Source: Thraustochytrium sp. TN22 (Eukaryota; Sar; Bigyra; Thraustochytrida; Thraustochytriidae). From it: a stretch of 64,000 nt of DNA. The notes under the pieces were generated by a model. That model had not been told where the DNA came from. It saw nothing but the letters and a program-made list of their open reading frames with translations, and made no database searches. Numbering within the stretch: position 1 is the first letter of the stretch; every line of letters starts with the position of its first letter. Both the position numbers and the translations under genes were made by a program. Below, piece after piece: positions 36,681 through 47,152 of this stretch. The stretch covers positions 1 to 64,000 of the forward strand of contig JABLUY010000154.1 in the NCBI GenBank assembly GCA_013306675.1, in the 5' to 3' direction.

Positions 36681-37149
36681 GCCGCGCCGAGGCGAACCGG
36701 AGAGGCGAACCAGGTCGAGGGGAGAGAGGTGAGATGGGAGCGAGCGCTGCGGGTAGCGAACGCTTTGCATGCCGCTGCTTGAGACGCCTGGCCTCATCTC
36801 GACATTGGTTTCGCGGGCCCCGGGGATCTCGGCAGGTCTGTGCCATCCGTCTGAGAGGACATGACGGCAGGGCGCCTGGCGCTTGGCGGCGCAAGGGCGC
36901 ACAAGGGCGAGGTCAAAGCCGATGGCACTAAGGCCCTCAAGAGGACCGTCTTGGAGATCGCCGCCGGGAAAAGCAGCCAAGGGCTCTGCGGACAGGACGT
37001 CGCGGCGATCCAGGACACGGACGCGAGCGTGACCTTCGCCAGCATGACGTGCCTTCACCAGCATGCGCGCCGAGACGCGCGGGAGAAGCTCAAGGGTCGC
37101 GAGGCGCAAGGCGCAGGAGGACAGAGGGCTGTTCACATTAGCAGCGGCT
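36681..37149. other. Spacer between two minisatellite arrays
   Basis: About 470 bp of unique sequence. Open frames exist but none looks protein-like. Confidence 0.45.
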
Positions 37150-37461
37150 GCGGACTGGCTGGATGGGGCGAGCTGGGGATACGCTCGACATGACCTGGCG
37201 CAGCGGCTACGGACTGGCTGGATAGGGCGAGCTGGGGATACGCTCGACACGATCTGGCGCAGCGCTCGGGAATACGCTCGACATGATCTGGCGCATCGCT
37301 CGGGACATGCTCGACACGATCTGGCGCATCGCTCGGAATACGCTCGACATGATCTGGCGCAGCGCTCGACATGATCTGGCGCAGCGCTCGGGATACGCTC
37401 GACATAATCTGGCGCAGCGCTCGGGATACGCTCGACACGATCTGGCGCAGCGCTCGGACGA
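37150..37461. repeat. Minisatellite with units of about 31-45 bp
   Basis: Two longer units with GGACTGGCTGGAT-GGGCGAG are followed by about eight units of ATACGCTCGACATGATCTGG-CGCAGCGCTCGG. Some units are shortened (for example GCTCGACATGATCTGGCGCA alone near 37366). It abuts the stop codon of the 776-aa gene and so lies in its probable 3' UTR. Confidence 0.9.
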
Positions 37462-38261
37462 TCAGAGGCAGCGCGACAACTCCTTGCGCGCGTGGGGCAC
37501 GAGCTTGACGGGAAGAAAGGAAAGGGCCTCGTCGAGGAGGGCGGCGCGGTGGGAGGCGCCGGAGACGCACAGGAGGAGAGCTGCGCGAATCTCTTGGACA
37601 GTCTCCTCGTCGACCTCATCGTCGCTGCCGGAGTGCATGTCGGCGGCGTAGTGCGCGGCGGCGGCCTCGTGCGGGATGCGCAGCTCGACCGCGAGCCAGA
37701 GAAGAAGCGTGGCGAGCACGGAGGCGCGGAGAGGGTCGAGGTGGAGGGCGGGCGCGTGCGCAAGCGCGCCGGCGAGCATGTTGGTGAAGTCGTCCAGCGA
37801 GACGCGAAGCGTGGCGAGGTCCTCAGAAGGAAACGCGTGGGCAGCCGGTTCGTGCAGGCGCGTGGAGCAGGCCTTGAAGGCAGCGGCGACACCGTCCCAT
37901 GACAAGTAGTCGGGCGAGGACCTGGCCATGTTCCACGCGATGCCAGCGGCCGTGGCCATCTGGTCGTCGAGCCACGTGTTGATCTGGTCCGGCGGCACGA
38001 AGGCGCGCAGCGCCAGGACGGCCTGCGGGCCGGCGCCGGAGAAGCGGAGTAACAGCTCGTGGTAGGCGGCCGAGTCCTGGTCGAGGCGCGCCACAAGCCA
38101 GCGCGCGAGGAAGACGTGGTCGCGAGCCAGACGGTCTGGCTGCTGCTCGGCGGCGTCCACGAGTTCTGTGAGGTGTTCCAAGGTCGGGTCGACGCACTGC
38201 TCCGTCTCTGCGGTGAGCTCTGTGGCGTCGCGCAGAAAGAACTTGCCCACAAAGGTGACCT

Positions 38262-38318
<57 letters not shown>

Positions 38319-38319
38319 T

Positions 38320-38371
<52 letters not shown>

Positions 38372-39792
38372 TCAGCGTCGGCGTCAGCCTCGGCTTCAGC
38401 GTCGTCGCCGTTGTCATCCTCATGTTCTTGGTCCTCCACATCGTCCGCGTCCGCATTCTCGTCCTCGTCCTCGTCCTCAAGGCCGACCCCGTCCTCGCCT
38501 TTTACGTCGGTGCCTTCGCTTGCGCGGACCTTCTCCCAGACCGGTCCCGGGAGCAGCGCGAGCGCCACCGGCGTGACCTGGGCTGGCGGCGGGCCGACCG
38601 GCCAAGACGTCATCGCGGAGCGCCAGGGCGCGAGGCCGAGCGGCGCCGGCACGCCGAGCGCCGGCAGGACCATGTTGGGCCCCGGCATGTGCTCCTCGTA
38701 CGGGCAGCGCTGCACAGAGGCGTCCCAGAAACCCACCATGAAGGTAAGGCGCGAGGCGCTGCGCGCGGCGGGTGCGCGGCCCAGCGTGGGCACGACGCCG
38801 TGGAGCAGGCGGCCGTCGAAGAAGGCGAAGCGGTTGCGCAGCGGCTCCACGAGCGCGCCGTGCGTGGCCAACAGATCGGTAGCCTCCTCGAACCTGCGGT
38901 CCGTGACAAGCGTGGGCGCGCCCGAGCCCTCTTCCACGTAAAACACCGAGGAGAAGATCGGGTGGTGCAGCTGACCACCGTGCGTGAGCCGCCACTCGTC
39001 CGTGTCCCAGTGCAGCTGGTGGCCGCTCATGGCGTCGCGCCGGTGGACCCACCACTCGGCGTGCACGATGTCCTCGTTCCTTGCGCCCGGCCGCGGGGCG
39101 TCCTTGACCAGCGGCAAAAGGTAGTCGCGAATGAGCGCTTCGGCCGCGATGGTGGGCTCGCGGCTGAGGTCGTACGAATAGCTAAAGTAGCCTGTGGTCC
39201 CGTAGCGGTGGGAGGACCAAAAGGGCGCGTCGCGGCTAAAGTGCTGCGCGATGGTGCGCACCATGGCCTCCGGCACGGCGGCATCGCGCACGCTAACGAG
39301 CGCCGTGGGCCTCGCGCCGGCCGCCGCCTCGGCGCCCGCGAAGATCCCGGCCTGCAGGCGCCAGCGGAACCCGAGCCTCGACAGCAGGTGGTCCGCCTCG
39401 GTGGCTTCGCCGCGCGCAAGCAGCGCCAGCGCCAGCACGTACGTCGCCGACTCGCTCTGCGCCTGCACCTTGCGCAGCAGCCGAATCGCCTCGTCCGCGC
39501 GCTCCGGCGCGTGTCGCAGCAGCGTCTCGGCGAGCAGCTCATCTGCCGCGGCGGCGGCCGCCGCCGCCGCCACGCCGCCGCTCGCCTCCCGCGCCTCGCC
39601 GCACAGCCGCTCCACCTCGCCCACGCCGCGCGCGCCCAGCCGCTCCTCCACGCCGCGCGCCTCCGCCACCAGCGCCGCCGCCTCGGCCTCGGCCGCGGCA
39701 AGGGCCGCAGCTTCGGCGGCGGCTAGGGCCGCGCCGGCCGCGGCCGCGGGCCCGCCGCCGCCGCCCGTCTCCTCGCGCCGCGCGCGCTTCAT
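37462..39792 (-). CDS. 2-oxoglutarate/Fe(II) dioxygenase-like protein with an Asp-Ala repeat
   Basis: 776 residues. An Ala/Glu-rich N terminus and short helical repeats (about 85-160, TPR-like: ETLLRHAPERADEAIRLLRK, TYVLALALLARGEATEADHL) precede a double-stranded beta-helix oxygenase domain at about 160-365. The iron triad can be read as H261 and D263 in HWDTDEW and H331 in LLHGVVPTLG, with R348 in SRLTFMVGFW as the likely 2-oxoglutarate anchor; SSVFYVEEGSGAPTL is the strand between. Residues about 465-512 are an (Asp-Ala) run encoded by GTCGGC hexamers. The C-terminal 250 residues are helical and of unknown type. Substrate unknown; prolyl- or lysyl-hydroxylase relatives act on proteins. It is divergent from the DDX3-like gene. 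Confidence 0.7.
38262..38400. repeat. GTCGGC hexanucleotide run inside a coding region
   Basis: About 22 units, interrupted once by GTTGGC and by a few ATC/GCC changes at the far end. It encodes alternating Asp-Ala in the 776-aa protein. Unit length keeps the frame. Confidence 0.95.
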
Positions 39793-40642
39793 GCTCCGCC
39801 GCCCGCGCGCCGCTGTTCAGGTTCTGCGGCTCGCCGCGCGCCGCGGCCACCCGGCATGTGCCATGGCGCGCCATGGCGCGCCATGGCGGCCGGGCGTGTC
39901 CCGGTCCGCGGCCCGGGGGCTGCGCCGCACGAGAGGCTGCGCGCCGCTGGCGTCCTTCGCCCTCCGGCGCGCCACTCGCTGCGCTGGGCTCCGTTCCGCC
40001 GCCTTGCGCAGCCGTGCCGTGCTGCGGCACGACGCAGCCTTGGCGGGCCTTGGCGGCCAGGAGCTCTCTCATCGCGACGCAGCCGCGCGGGATGTGGCCG
40101 CGCGTCCTGTCGAGCACGCACGCGTCGATCTGCCGTCGCAGCGCGCCGGCGCAGAGCGAGGCTTGCCCAGCTGCCCGAGTCAGCCCCTGAGTCAGGGCGC
40201 GAACTTGACGTTGAACTTGAACTGTGACCGCTCGGCGGCGCCTCGGCCCTCGGGGTCGCGCACGACCGCGGTCGCGGGTCACCCCGACGGGCACCGACGT
40301 CATCCAGTCGGCGGCGCGGCGGGCGGCGCCGGGCGCGAGAACGACGCCGAGGAGGGCGTCAACGGCGTCGACTCCGCGGCGAAGCGAGCGGCAGCGGCGC
40401 CCGAGCGCCGCGAGGAGGCCCCGCCCCGCCCCCCGCTCGCGTTTGCGGCCCTCGAGCGGCCGGACGGCCGGCGGCGGCCGAGCGGCGGCGGCGGCGGCGA
40501 CGACGACGGGCACCAGCAAACCGCCAACGTCAACGCGGAGAAGCTCGCGAGGAAGCTCCGGCAGCAGGAGCAGCAGCAGCAGCTGGAGCTGGAGCGGGAG
40601 GAGGAGGAGGAGGAGGAGGAGGAGGAGGAGGAGGAGGCGATC
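39793..40642. promoter_or_regulatory. Divergent region between the oxygenase and DDX3-like genes
   Basis: 850 bp. It contains a 26-bp perfect palindrome (39861-39886) and, at 40600-40636, a GAG run. The DDX3 frame stays open through the whole region without a good Met nearer than 39863, and its last part (ARKLRQQEQQQQLELE then Glu run) could be coding if translation starts upstream or an intron exists. Confidence 0.45.
39861..39886. repeat. 26-bp perfect palindrome of CCATGGCGCG steps
   Basis: CCATGGCGCG occurs twice in tandem followed by CCATGG, making a perfect palindrome with three evenly spaced CCATGG cores, about 70 bp upstream of the oxygenase start on the other strand. Confidence 0.9.
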
Positions 40643-42589
40643 ATGCAGGCGACGCGCGCGCGCGGCGGCGGCCGCGGCGGCGGCGGCCGCGGCGGCCGCG
40701 GCGGCGGCCGCGGCGGAGGCCGGGGCGGCTCCGGCGGCGCACAGCAGGGCGGCGCACAGCAGGGCGGCGGCGGGATGAACCGCGAGGCGCGCAAGGAGGG
40801 CCGGCGCAAGCGGCAGGCCGCGGCCGTGGAGAAGAAGGCGAACGCGGAGACGGAGTACTTCTGGGCCGCGGTGCGGTCGCAGGCGGCCAAGGCGCGCAAC
40901 AACGGCGGCGCGCCCATGGGGGGCGGCGGGCCGCGGCGCGAGGGCGAGGAGAGCGTCTTCGGGGCGAAGACGACGACCTCGGGCATCGACTTCGACAAGT
41001 ACGACGACATCAAGGTGGAATGCAGCGACGAGCAGGTGCAGCCGCTGGAGCGCTTCGCGGACGTGAGCGAGGCGCTGGGCGGCGAGCTGCTGCGCAGCGT
41101 GGAGCGCATGGGTTACGCCAAGCCGACGCCTATCCAGCGGTACGCCATCCCAAGCGCGCTCAAGGGCCGCGACCTCATGTGCTCGGCGCAGACTGGCAGC
41201 GGCAAGACCGCCTCGTTTCTGGTGCCCACGATCGCGGCCATGCTGCGCGACGCTTCCGCGCAGCAGCCATCGGCGCGCGAGGGCGGCACGGTGTTCCCCG
41301 CGACCGTGGTGCTGGCGCCTACGCGCGAGCTGGCCTCGCAGATCGACGTTGAGGCGAACAAGCTGTGCTACTGGACGCGCATCGCGCCGCTCTGCGTGTA
41401 CGGCGGCGCGCCGGCGCGCTCGCAGCTCGAGGCGCTCGCCAGGGCCGGCCCGTACCCGGTGCTGCTGACCGCCACGCCGGGCCGCCTCATCGACTTCGTG
41501 GACCGCGGCGTCATTCGCCTCGCCGGCGTGCGCCATCTCGTGCTGGATGAGGCCGACCGCATGCTGGACATGGGCTTTGAGCCGCAGGTGCGCCGCATCG
41601 TGCAGCAGCGCGACATGCCGCCGGCCGCCAAGCGCTCCACGCTCATGTTCAGCGCCACCTTCCCGCAGGCCATCCAGAAGCTCGCCGCCGACTTTTTGCG
41701 CCCGGGCTACACCTGGATCGCCGTCGGCGTCGTCGGCAGTACCACGGCGTCCATCACGCAGCGCCTCGTGCTGGCCAGCAGCGACCGCTCCCAGAAGATG
41801 AAGCTGCTCGCCGACCAGCTGCGCGAGGTCGACGGCCGCACGCTCGTCTTCGTGCGCATGAAGCGCTCCGCGCACCTGGTCAAGCGCCGCCTCGAGAAGG
41901 AGTTCGGCATCAGCGCCGGCGAGATTCACGGCGACCGCTCGCAGCAGCAGCGCGAGGCCGCGCTCGACGCCTTCCGCGCCGGCAGAATGAACGTGCTCAT
42001 CGCCACCAACGTCGCTGCGCGCGGCCTCGACATCCCCGAGGTCACCCACGTCATCAACTTCGACCTCCCGGTCACCGAGGCAGACTTCTCCGACTACGTG
42101 CATCGCGTCGGCCGCACGGGCCGTGCTGGCCACCGCGGCGTCGCCACCAGCTTTTACGTGCCCGGCTTCGACCCCAAGCAGGGCAACGGAAAGATCGCCC
42201 CCGCGCTCCTCGACTTCCTCCAGGGCGCCGACCAGGAGGTCCCGGACTGGTTCCTCGCGCTCCCCGAGCTCGCCGGCGCGCGCTCCAAGTCTGCGCGCCC
42301 GCCTCCGCCGCCCGGAAAGGCGGTCGGCCCGGCGGCCACCGACCACCGTCGCGGCCGTGGTAGTGGTGGTGGCGGTGGCGGTGGCGGTGGTGGCCGGCCT
42401 CGCGGCCCTCGGAATGGTGGTGGTGGTGGTGGTGGTGGTGGTCGTGGTGGTGGTGGTGGTGGTGGTGGTGGAGCTGGCAATGCCAATGCCAATGCCAATG
42501 GTCATGCCAACGGCGCCGCCCGCCGTGGCCGTGGAGGCCGCGGCGGCCGCGGCGGCCGTGGTGGAAGCAGCGCTCAGCCTCAGGCTTAG
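40643..42589 (+). CDS. DEAD-box RNA helicase of the Ded1/DDX3 group
   Basis: 648 residues from the Met at 40643. The N terminus is RGG-rich. SGIDFDKYDDIKVECSD is the Ded1/DDX3-type entry segment. All helicase motifs are intact: Q motif with YAKPTPIQ, motif I AQTGSGKT, Ia PTRELA, Ib TPGR, II DEAD, III SAT, IV-type TLVFVRMKRSA, V ATNVAARGLD and VI HRVGRTGR. The tail has long poly-Gly runs, NANANANGHANG, and RGRGGRGGRGG, typical RNA-binding low complexity. These proteins unwind structured mRNA leaders during translation initiation and occur in cytoplasmic granules. The poly-Gly tract is encoded by a GGT run at about 42415-42470. The true start could lie further upstream because the frame stays open. 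Confidence 0.93.
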   Translation: MQATRARGGGRGGGGRGGRGGGRGGGRGGSGGAQQGGAQQGGGGMNREARKEGRRKRQAAAVEKKANAETEYFWAAVRSQAAKARNNGGAPMGGGGPRREGEESVFGAKTTTSGIDFDKYDDIKVECSDEQVQPLERFADVSEALGGELLRSVERMGYAKPTPIQRYAIPSALKGRDLMCSAQTGSGKTASFLVPTIAAMLRDASAQQPSAREGGTVFPATVVLAPTRELASQIDVEANKLCYWTRIAPLCVYGGAPARSQLEALARAGPYPVLLTATPGRLIDFVDRGVIRLAGVRHLVLDEADRMLDMGFEPQVRRIVQQRDMPPAAKRSTLMFSATFPQAIQKLAADFLRPGYTWIAVGVVGSTTASITQRLVLASSDRSQKMKLLADQLREVDGRTLVFVRMKRSAHLVKRRLEKEFGISAGEIHGDRSQQQREAALDAFRAGRMNVLIATNVAARGLDIPEVTHVINFDLPVTEADFSDYVHRVGRTGRAGHRGVATSFYVPGFDPKQGNGKIAPALLDFLQGADQEVPDWFLALPELAGARSKSARPPPPPGKAVGPAATDHRRGRGSGGGGGGGGGGRPRGPRNGGGGGGGGGRGGGGGGGGGAGNANANANGHANGAARRGRGGRGGRGGRGGSSAQPQA

Positions 42590-43908
42590 ATGTTGAACAC
42601 GACGGCGACCGGGGACGAGAGCCCGGTTTGCCCCCTCCATGCTAGTAGGGTAGTAGAAGAGAGTTGGTAGCCAACTTGATGTCATCTTCAAGTGTGATTC
42701 ATGTGGTGAAAAGATGCCGCGCTTGCCAGGGCTGCTCGCGCTACGCGTCCCCGCCTGCCGGCTGCTGCCGCCGGCTGTTGGACACGGGGTTCTTTGTGTC
42801 TCGCGCCTGTCTCGCGCCCGTGCCGCGTCCTGTTTGCAGGCTCTCTCCGCAGTAGGTCAGCTGGCTGGCTCAGCAGCCTCACCTCCACACCTGGCCATGG
42901 ATGGCGCCGCACCAGCGCGCAGGCTTGCGCAGGCACCAGGCTAGCTCCAGCTGCGTCGCTAGGAGACTCCGCCACGCCCGCGAGACACAACCTCCGTCTC
43001 GCTTCGTCGCGCCGCCGCGCTCCGATCGCCGGCAGCCAGCTGGACGGGCGCAATCCGCGTCTGGCCGCCTGCGCAAACCACGACGGCGCGCAGCAGCAGC
43101 GAGTCCTCCCGACGCGGCCCGGCCGCGACCCGGCCGCTTTCATTTCTTCTTGCCAATCCCGTGCATCCTGGATGTCGCGTCCATGTCATTTTCCCTTCTG
43201 TGTCCGCCGGGTACCCTCCTCTGGGCTCATTTCCCCCACCTCCCCCCTCCGCCACTGTCCCGATTCCCCTTGACCTCACCGGGTCCGCTCGCGACACCCT
43301 CCCGCAGCTCCTCCCGCCCCCCTACGGCTGCGGTAGGAAGCAGACAGAGCCCAGCCGCGCGCATCGCGAAGCGGTGCCCGCCCTCCCCCGAGGCACACTG
43401 CGCGCGGAACCGGGACCCGTGCAGGGGTCGTCGCCAGAACTCGTGCCCGAGTCTATGTCGCACGGGCGAAGGCAGAACCGGGCGCGGCGGCGGCGCGGCG
43501 GCGGCGCGGCAGAAGCGCATCGCGGCGGGCGGCGAAAGCGACGGCGAAGGAGGCCAGGCCGCGGCAGGCAGCGGCGCCGAGGCCCGCCAGGCCAGGCAGG
43601 CCAGGCTGCAGGCGGCTGGCTCCAGCGAGCGGGGGAAGGAAGGGAGGCGGCCTCGCCATTGCTCAGACCGTTGGCGCGCAGCGCGGCGCAAGTCGAGTTC
43701 CGCCAGCCAAACCAACAGCTTTGCGAGCGCGCAGCGGCTAGCTGGCCGGCCGGCACGGGGCGGTGGCGCCGGCGACGGCGCTCAGCGAGCCTGCGCTGCG
43801 CCTCTGCAGCAGCCCCGCGGCGCGAGAGTCGGCCCGGCGGAGGCGCGGCTGGAGCGCAGAACCAGAAGCGCGCGCAGGCAGGCCACGCCACAGGCAGCAC
43901 AAGCGAAA
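42590..43908. other. Long spacer, no gene seen
   Basis: 1.3 kb with no protein-like frame. The first half is mixed; the second half (43450-43900) is purine- and GGC-rich and includes GCCAGGCCAGGCAGGCCAGGC near 43587-43608. Probably the 5' region of the next gene. Confidence 0.5.
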
Positions 43909-44997
43909 ATGCTCCTCGCGGCGGCTGCCGGCGGTGGCGGGGACAGCGTGTGCGCGAAGGACATGGACTCCGTGCACGTGTACGACGGCCACGGCGAGGT
44001 GGTGGAGGAGTGCAAGGAGCAAGAGGCGGACGGCGTGGTGGCGATGCTCGAGGGCAAGGGCAAGGGCCGCGAGCGCACGCGCACGGACTCGAACGAGTCC
44101 TCCAGCACGGCGGCGTCCGGCGAGAGGGAAGGCCGCGCCGACACGTTGCTGGAGGAGGAGGAGGAGGACCAACTGACGGACGTGGAGGATGACGACGACG
44201 ACGGCGGCAACGAGGGGAACGTGGCCGGGGTCGCCAGCCGTAGGAGCGCATCCGAAGGCAAGAAGAACAAGAAGGCATGGCACCGGCGCGAGAACTCGCT
44301 GCTTTCGCTGCGCGGCCGCATGCCGAGCGACCTCAGCGTGTGCAGCTGGTCGCCCAGGCTCGCCAACTGGCCGCTGCGCCCCAGGCACATGCGCAACGGC
44401 AGCTCCGCCACCATGGGCGGCAGCGAGCGCTGGACGCTGGACCGCGAGAACGTCCACGCGCAGCCGCTCGCCGGCACTCCGGACAAGAGCTCGACGCCGT
44501 ACGCCTGCGTCGGCGCCGGTGCGCCGACCTCGCCCCCCTCCGGCCCCGAGCGCGTGTGCATCAGCCAGTTCACGCTGCGCACACGCAGCACCGTGACCGC
44601 CTCCACCATCGACCTCGTTGGCCGCGACGAGTTCGAAGCCGTCGTGCGCGAGTGTCGCCAGCTCTACCGGTCGCCACGCGTGCCGCCCATGCTGCGGCCG
44701 CCCAGCAAGACCCGCTCTCGTGTCGAGAGCAGCATCGTCCCCTTCCTCCACGACGTGAACGCGCGCATCGCGCAGCGTGGCGCCCCGGTCTACTTTACCG
44801 TCGAGTCCGAGTACGAGTCCATCGCCTCCAACCACCCCACCTACTACCTCCAGGTGCACCACTACGTGCGCGCTGCTGTGCCGGAGCCCTGGCCTGTTGA
44901 TTCGCGCGACGACAAGTTGCCCCGCGCCCCTGCGCAGACCACGGCCAGCCCAGCGCGCCGCCAAATGAGGAGGCAATCCCGCCGTAACTCCATCTGA
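43909..44997 (+). CDS. Uncharacterised protein with acidic N terminus
   Basis: 362 residues from MLLAAAAGGGGDSV (context gcgaaaATGC). Residues 1-45 include VCAKDMDSVHVYDGHGEVVE. Residues 80-105 are a Glu/Asp run, then a basic segment with a phosphosite-like pattern (KAWHRRENSLLSLRG, R-x-x-S type). Residues 160-215 contain ERWTLDRENVHAQPLAGTP and repeated SP/TP sites. Residues 240-330 look ordered: DLVGRDEFEAVVRECRQLYR, SIVPFLHDVNARIAQRGAPV, YFTVESEYESIASNHPTYYL, VHHYVRAAVPEPWPV. The end is Arg/Ser-rich. No family recognised. The R-x-x-S sites would suit 14-3-3 clients, but that is speculation. Confidence 0.6.
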   Translation: MLLAAAAGGGGDSVCAKDMDSVHVYDGHGEVVEECKEQEADGVVAMLEGKGKGRERTRTDSNESSSTAASGEREGRADTLLEEEEEDQLTDVEDDDDDGGNEGNVAGVASRRSASEGKKNKKAWHRRENSLLSLRGRMPSDLSVCSWSPRLANWPLRPRHMRNGSSATMGGSERWTLDRENVHAQPLAGTPDKSSTPYACVGAGAPTSPPSGPERVCISQFTLRTRSTVTASTIDLVGRDEFEAVVRECRQLYRSPRVPPMLRPPSKTRSRVESSIVPFLHDVNARIAQRGAPVYFTVESEYESIASNHPTYYLQVHHYVRAAVPEPWPVDSRDDKLPRAPAQTTASPARRQMRRQSRRNSI

Positions 44998-45694
44998 GTG
45001 AGCGGTCGGCCTCTGTCACGTGTGGGTGGAGAGCGAGGGGCTGGGCCCTTCTTCGCGCGCCGCGTCGTCGCCCTCGCATGACCTGACTTGCGTTTCCTCC
45101 GAGTCTGACTGCTGTCGAAGCCTGATTACATCATTTGTTCTGTCTCATCTGCTCTGCTGCAGTCCGTGCCGCGGCCACGGCCGGCCTCGCCACTCCCGAG
45201 CACATCATCGAAGTCATCATCTTCATCTGCATTCGCCAGAGCACCACCACCGCCACCGCAAAGCTGCCGCGCTCCCTCGAGAAGAAGCTTCTCTCCGAGA
45301 AAGCGCCTCGGTGCCTGATCAAATTCGCAGGCCTGCGTCGCCTCGGGGCAAGCGATCGCTCCCAGCAAAGCTGGCGCCGACGTCCTTCGCCTGGCGGCGC
45401 CTCGCAGCCCACGAGCCGCGGCCGGCCGCCTCGCGCTCGGGCTCGCCCTCCTCGGCGTCCACGTCCACGTTCGCCAGCGAGAAGAACCTGAGACTCTCAC
45501 AGAAGAGGCGCGCCGAGCAGCGCAAAGCAAAGCAAACCAAGAAGTTCGCCGAGCGCGCGCGGCGGCGGGCGGGCGGGCGGGCGGCGGGCGGCGCTCGGGC
45601 GGCGCTCGGGCGGCGCAGCGGCGGACGGCACGCGCAGCGCGCGGCGGCGAGGCGGCGGCGGCGGCGGAGGCGGAGGCGAGCGCGAGGCGCCGTC
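44998..45694. other. Spacer, no gene seen
   Basis: About 700 bp. The frame of the following UIM gene is open through it but is Arg/Ser-rich and lacks a convincing start. GGCGGGCGGGCGG runs occur at 45565-45585. Confidence 0.45.
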
Positions 45695-47152
45695 ATGGAG
45701 CACCGCCGCGGCGAGGCGGAGCGCGACAGGCTCGCCGTCGTGGGCCAGGGCGTGGGCGGCGAGGGCGAGGAGGGCGGCGCCGCGAGGGCGGCCTCCGCCG
45801 GCGCAAGAGCCCCGTCAGCGCCCGCGGCCGCAGGGTCGGCGTTTCAGGCGGGCCGCCACGAACCCGGAGCGAGGGCACGCCCTCGACGCAGCGCCACGGG
45901 CGCGGGCAGCCAGAGCGCGGTGCGCAGGCGCCAGCAGAACGCACAGGAGTCGCACCGCGCGCGCATCTACGGTAGCTCAGGGCCCGGGCGAAACGCCGCG
46001 CTCTACGGCGGCGCGCGGGGCAGGCGGAACGATAGCCAGGACAATGAGAACGGCGATGGCAACGACGAGGACGAGGCCATCGACGACGAGGACGAGGACG
46101 GCGCGCCCGGCGCCGAGGCCGCGCAGCTCTTCCAGGGCCGCAACCGGTTCGCCCATTTGAGCCCCGACCGTGTCGCGGACGCCTCGCCCGTGCTCAACTC
46201 GCTGCTCGCGGCGGAACCGTCCTGGCTCCGGGCGGGCGTCAACGCGGACCGGTTCCGCCGCAGCACGGAGCGCGACTACGGCGACACCTGGGGTTACGGC
46301 GACGAGTCCGACGAGCACATGCAGCAGCTTCTGCAGGAATCCTACGCCACAACGCACAGGGCCCTGCGGCATCAGCTAGATCATGGTAGAGGGCTTGGCG
46401 CCCCGGCCGATGACCACGACGAGGCTGCCATGCTCGAGGCCGCCATCCGCGCCTCGCTGGAGAGCGCCAAGCCCGACGCCACATCGTCTCCTGGTGGCGA
46501 CGGCGCGGCTGGTCGCGCCGCGGTCGACCTTCGACAAGGCGGCGTTGGCGCCGGTGACCTTGACGTCGAGGACGAGGACGATTTTGGCCTCAAGCACGCG
46601 CTCGAACTTTCCAAGCAGCTGGAAGACGATTCGGGCCGACTCAACCAGGAAGTTATCGACGTGCAGCTTGCACAGCTCGTCGAATCATACCCGGAGGAGG
46701 TCGTGATGCAGACGCTCTCTACTTTTGAGGAGATGCGCGAGCGCTACGAAGAGGAGGGCGGCCCGCCGCCCTCGGTCGACGCTGCGCTGGAACAGGCGCA
46801 GCGTCAGGTTCGCCAGCGCAGGGCTGCCGAGGAGGCCCAGGCCCTCATCGATGCACAGTTCGAGGAGTTTAGCGACTCCCAACCGCCCGAGGTTCTCGCC
46901 GAGGCGCGCGAGATCTTCGAGACTCTCAGCAAGGAGCTCGCCGAGAGCGGCGGCCGCGCACCTTCGGTCGAGTACGCCCTGAGTCTTGCGCAGGACCGCG
47001 CCAAGGCTCGCGCCGCCAGCGCTCAGGACGCCCGCCGCCAGGAGGAGCAGCGCCAGCAGGACGAGCGCGACCGCCAGGCCCAGGCGCGCCGTCAAGAGTC
47101 GCGCGAGGAGCGCGCCGCGCGCTTCGCGGCTGCCTTCGACCGCCGCAAGTAA
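45695..47152 (+). CDS. Protein with two ubiquitin-interacting motifs
   Basis: 485 residues from MEHRRGEAER (context cgtcATGG). The N-terminal 170 residues are disordered, with an Asp/Glu run (DEDEAIDDEDEDG). RNRFAHLSPDRVADASPVLN and the surrounding part look partly ordered. DEAAMLEAAIRASLESA (about 241-257) fits the UIM consensus well, and DDFGLKHALELSKQLED (about 295-311) is a second UIM. The C-terminal 170 residues are helical and charged, with paired segments LSTFEEMRERYEEEGGPPPS-VDAAL and IFETLSKELAESGGRAPS-VEYAL, which look like a duplicated unit. It probably binds ubiquitinated cargo or the proteasome. It is the second UIM protein of the window and is unrelated elsewhere. Confidence 0.7.
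   Translation: MEHRRGEAERDRLAVVGQGVGGEGEEGGAARAASAGARAPSAPAAAGSAFQAGRHEPGARARPRRSATGAGSQSAVRRRQQNAQESHRARIYGSSGPGRNAALYGGARGRRNDSQDNENGDGNDEDEAIDDEDEDGAPGAEAAQLFQGRNRFAHLSPDRVADASPVLNSLLAAEPSWLRAGVNADRFRRSTERDYGDTWGYGDESDEHMQQLLQESYATTHRALRHQLDHGRGLGAPADDHDEAAMLEAAIRASLESAKPDATSSPGGDGAAGRAAVDLRQGGVGAGDLDVEDEDDFGLKHALELSKQLEDDSGRLNQEVIDVQLAQLVESYPEEVVMQTLSTFEEMRERYEEEGGPPPSVDAALEQAQRQVRQRRAAEEAQALIDAQFEEFSDSQPPEVLAEAREIFETLSKELAESGGRAPSVEYALSLAQDRAKARAASAQDARRQEEQRQQDERDRQAQARRQESREERAARFAAAFDRRK

Noticed and set aside
37150-37461. CRISPR-like array
   Set aside because: Units are contiguous and imperfect, with no unique spacers of constant length, and the context is eukaryotic.
35214-38480. 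A 1088-codon minus-strand frame across both minisatellites
   Set aside because: It reads the tandem arrays as Arg/Ser/Pro repeats, overlaps two well-supported genes in another frame, and array unit lengths are not multiples of three.
43161-44192. 343-codon plus-strand frame upstream of the 362-aa gene
   Set aside because: It overlaps the better-supported 362-aa gene in a different frame and is Arg/Gly-rich throughout.
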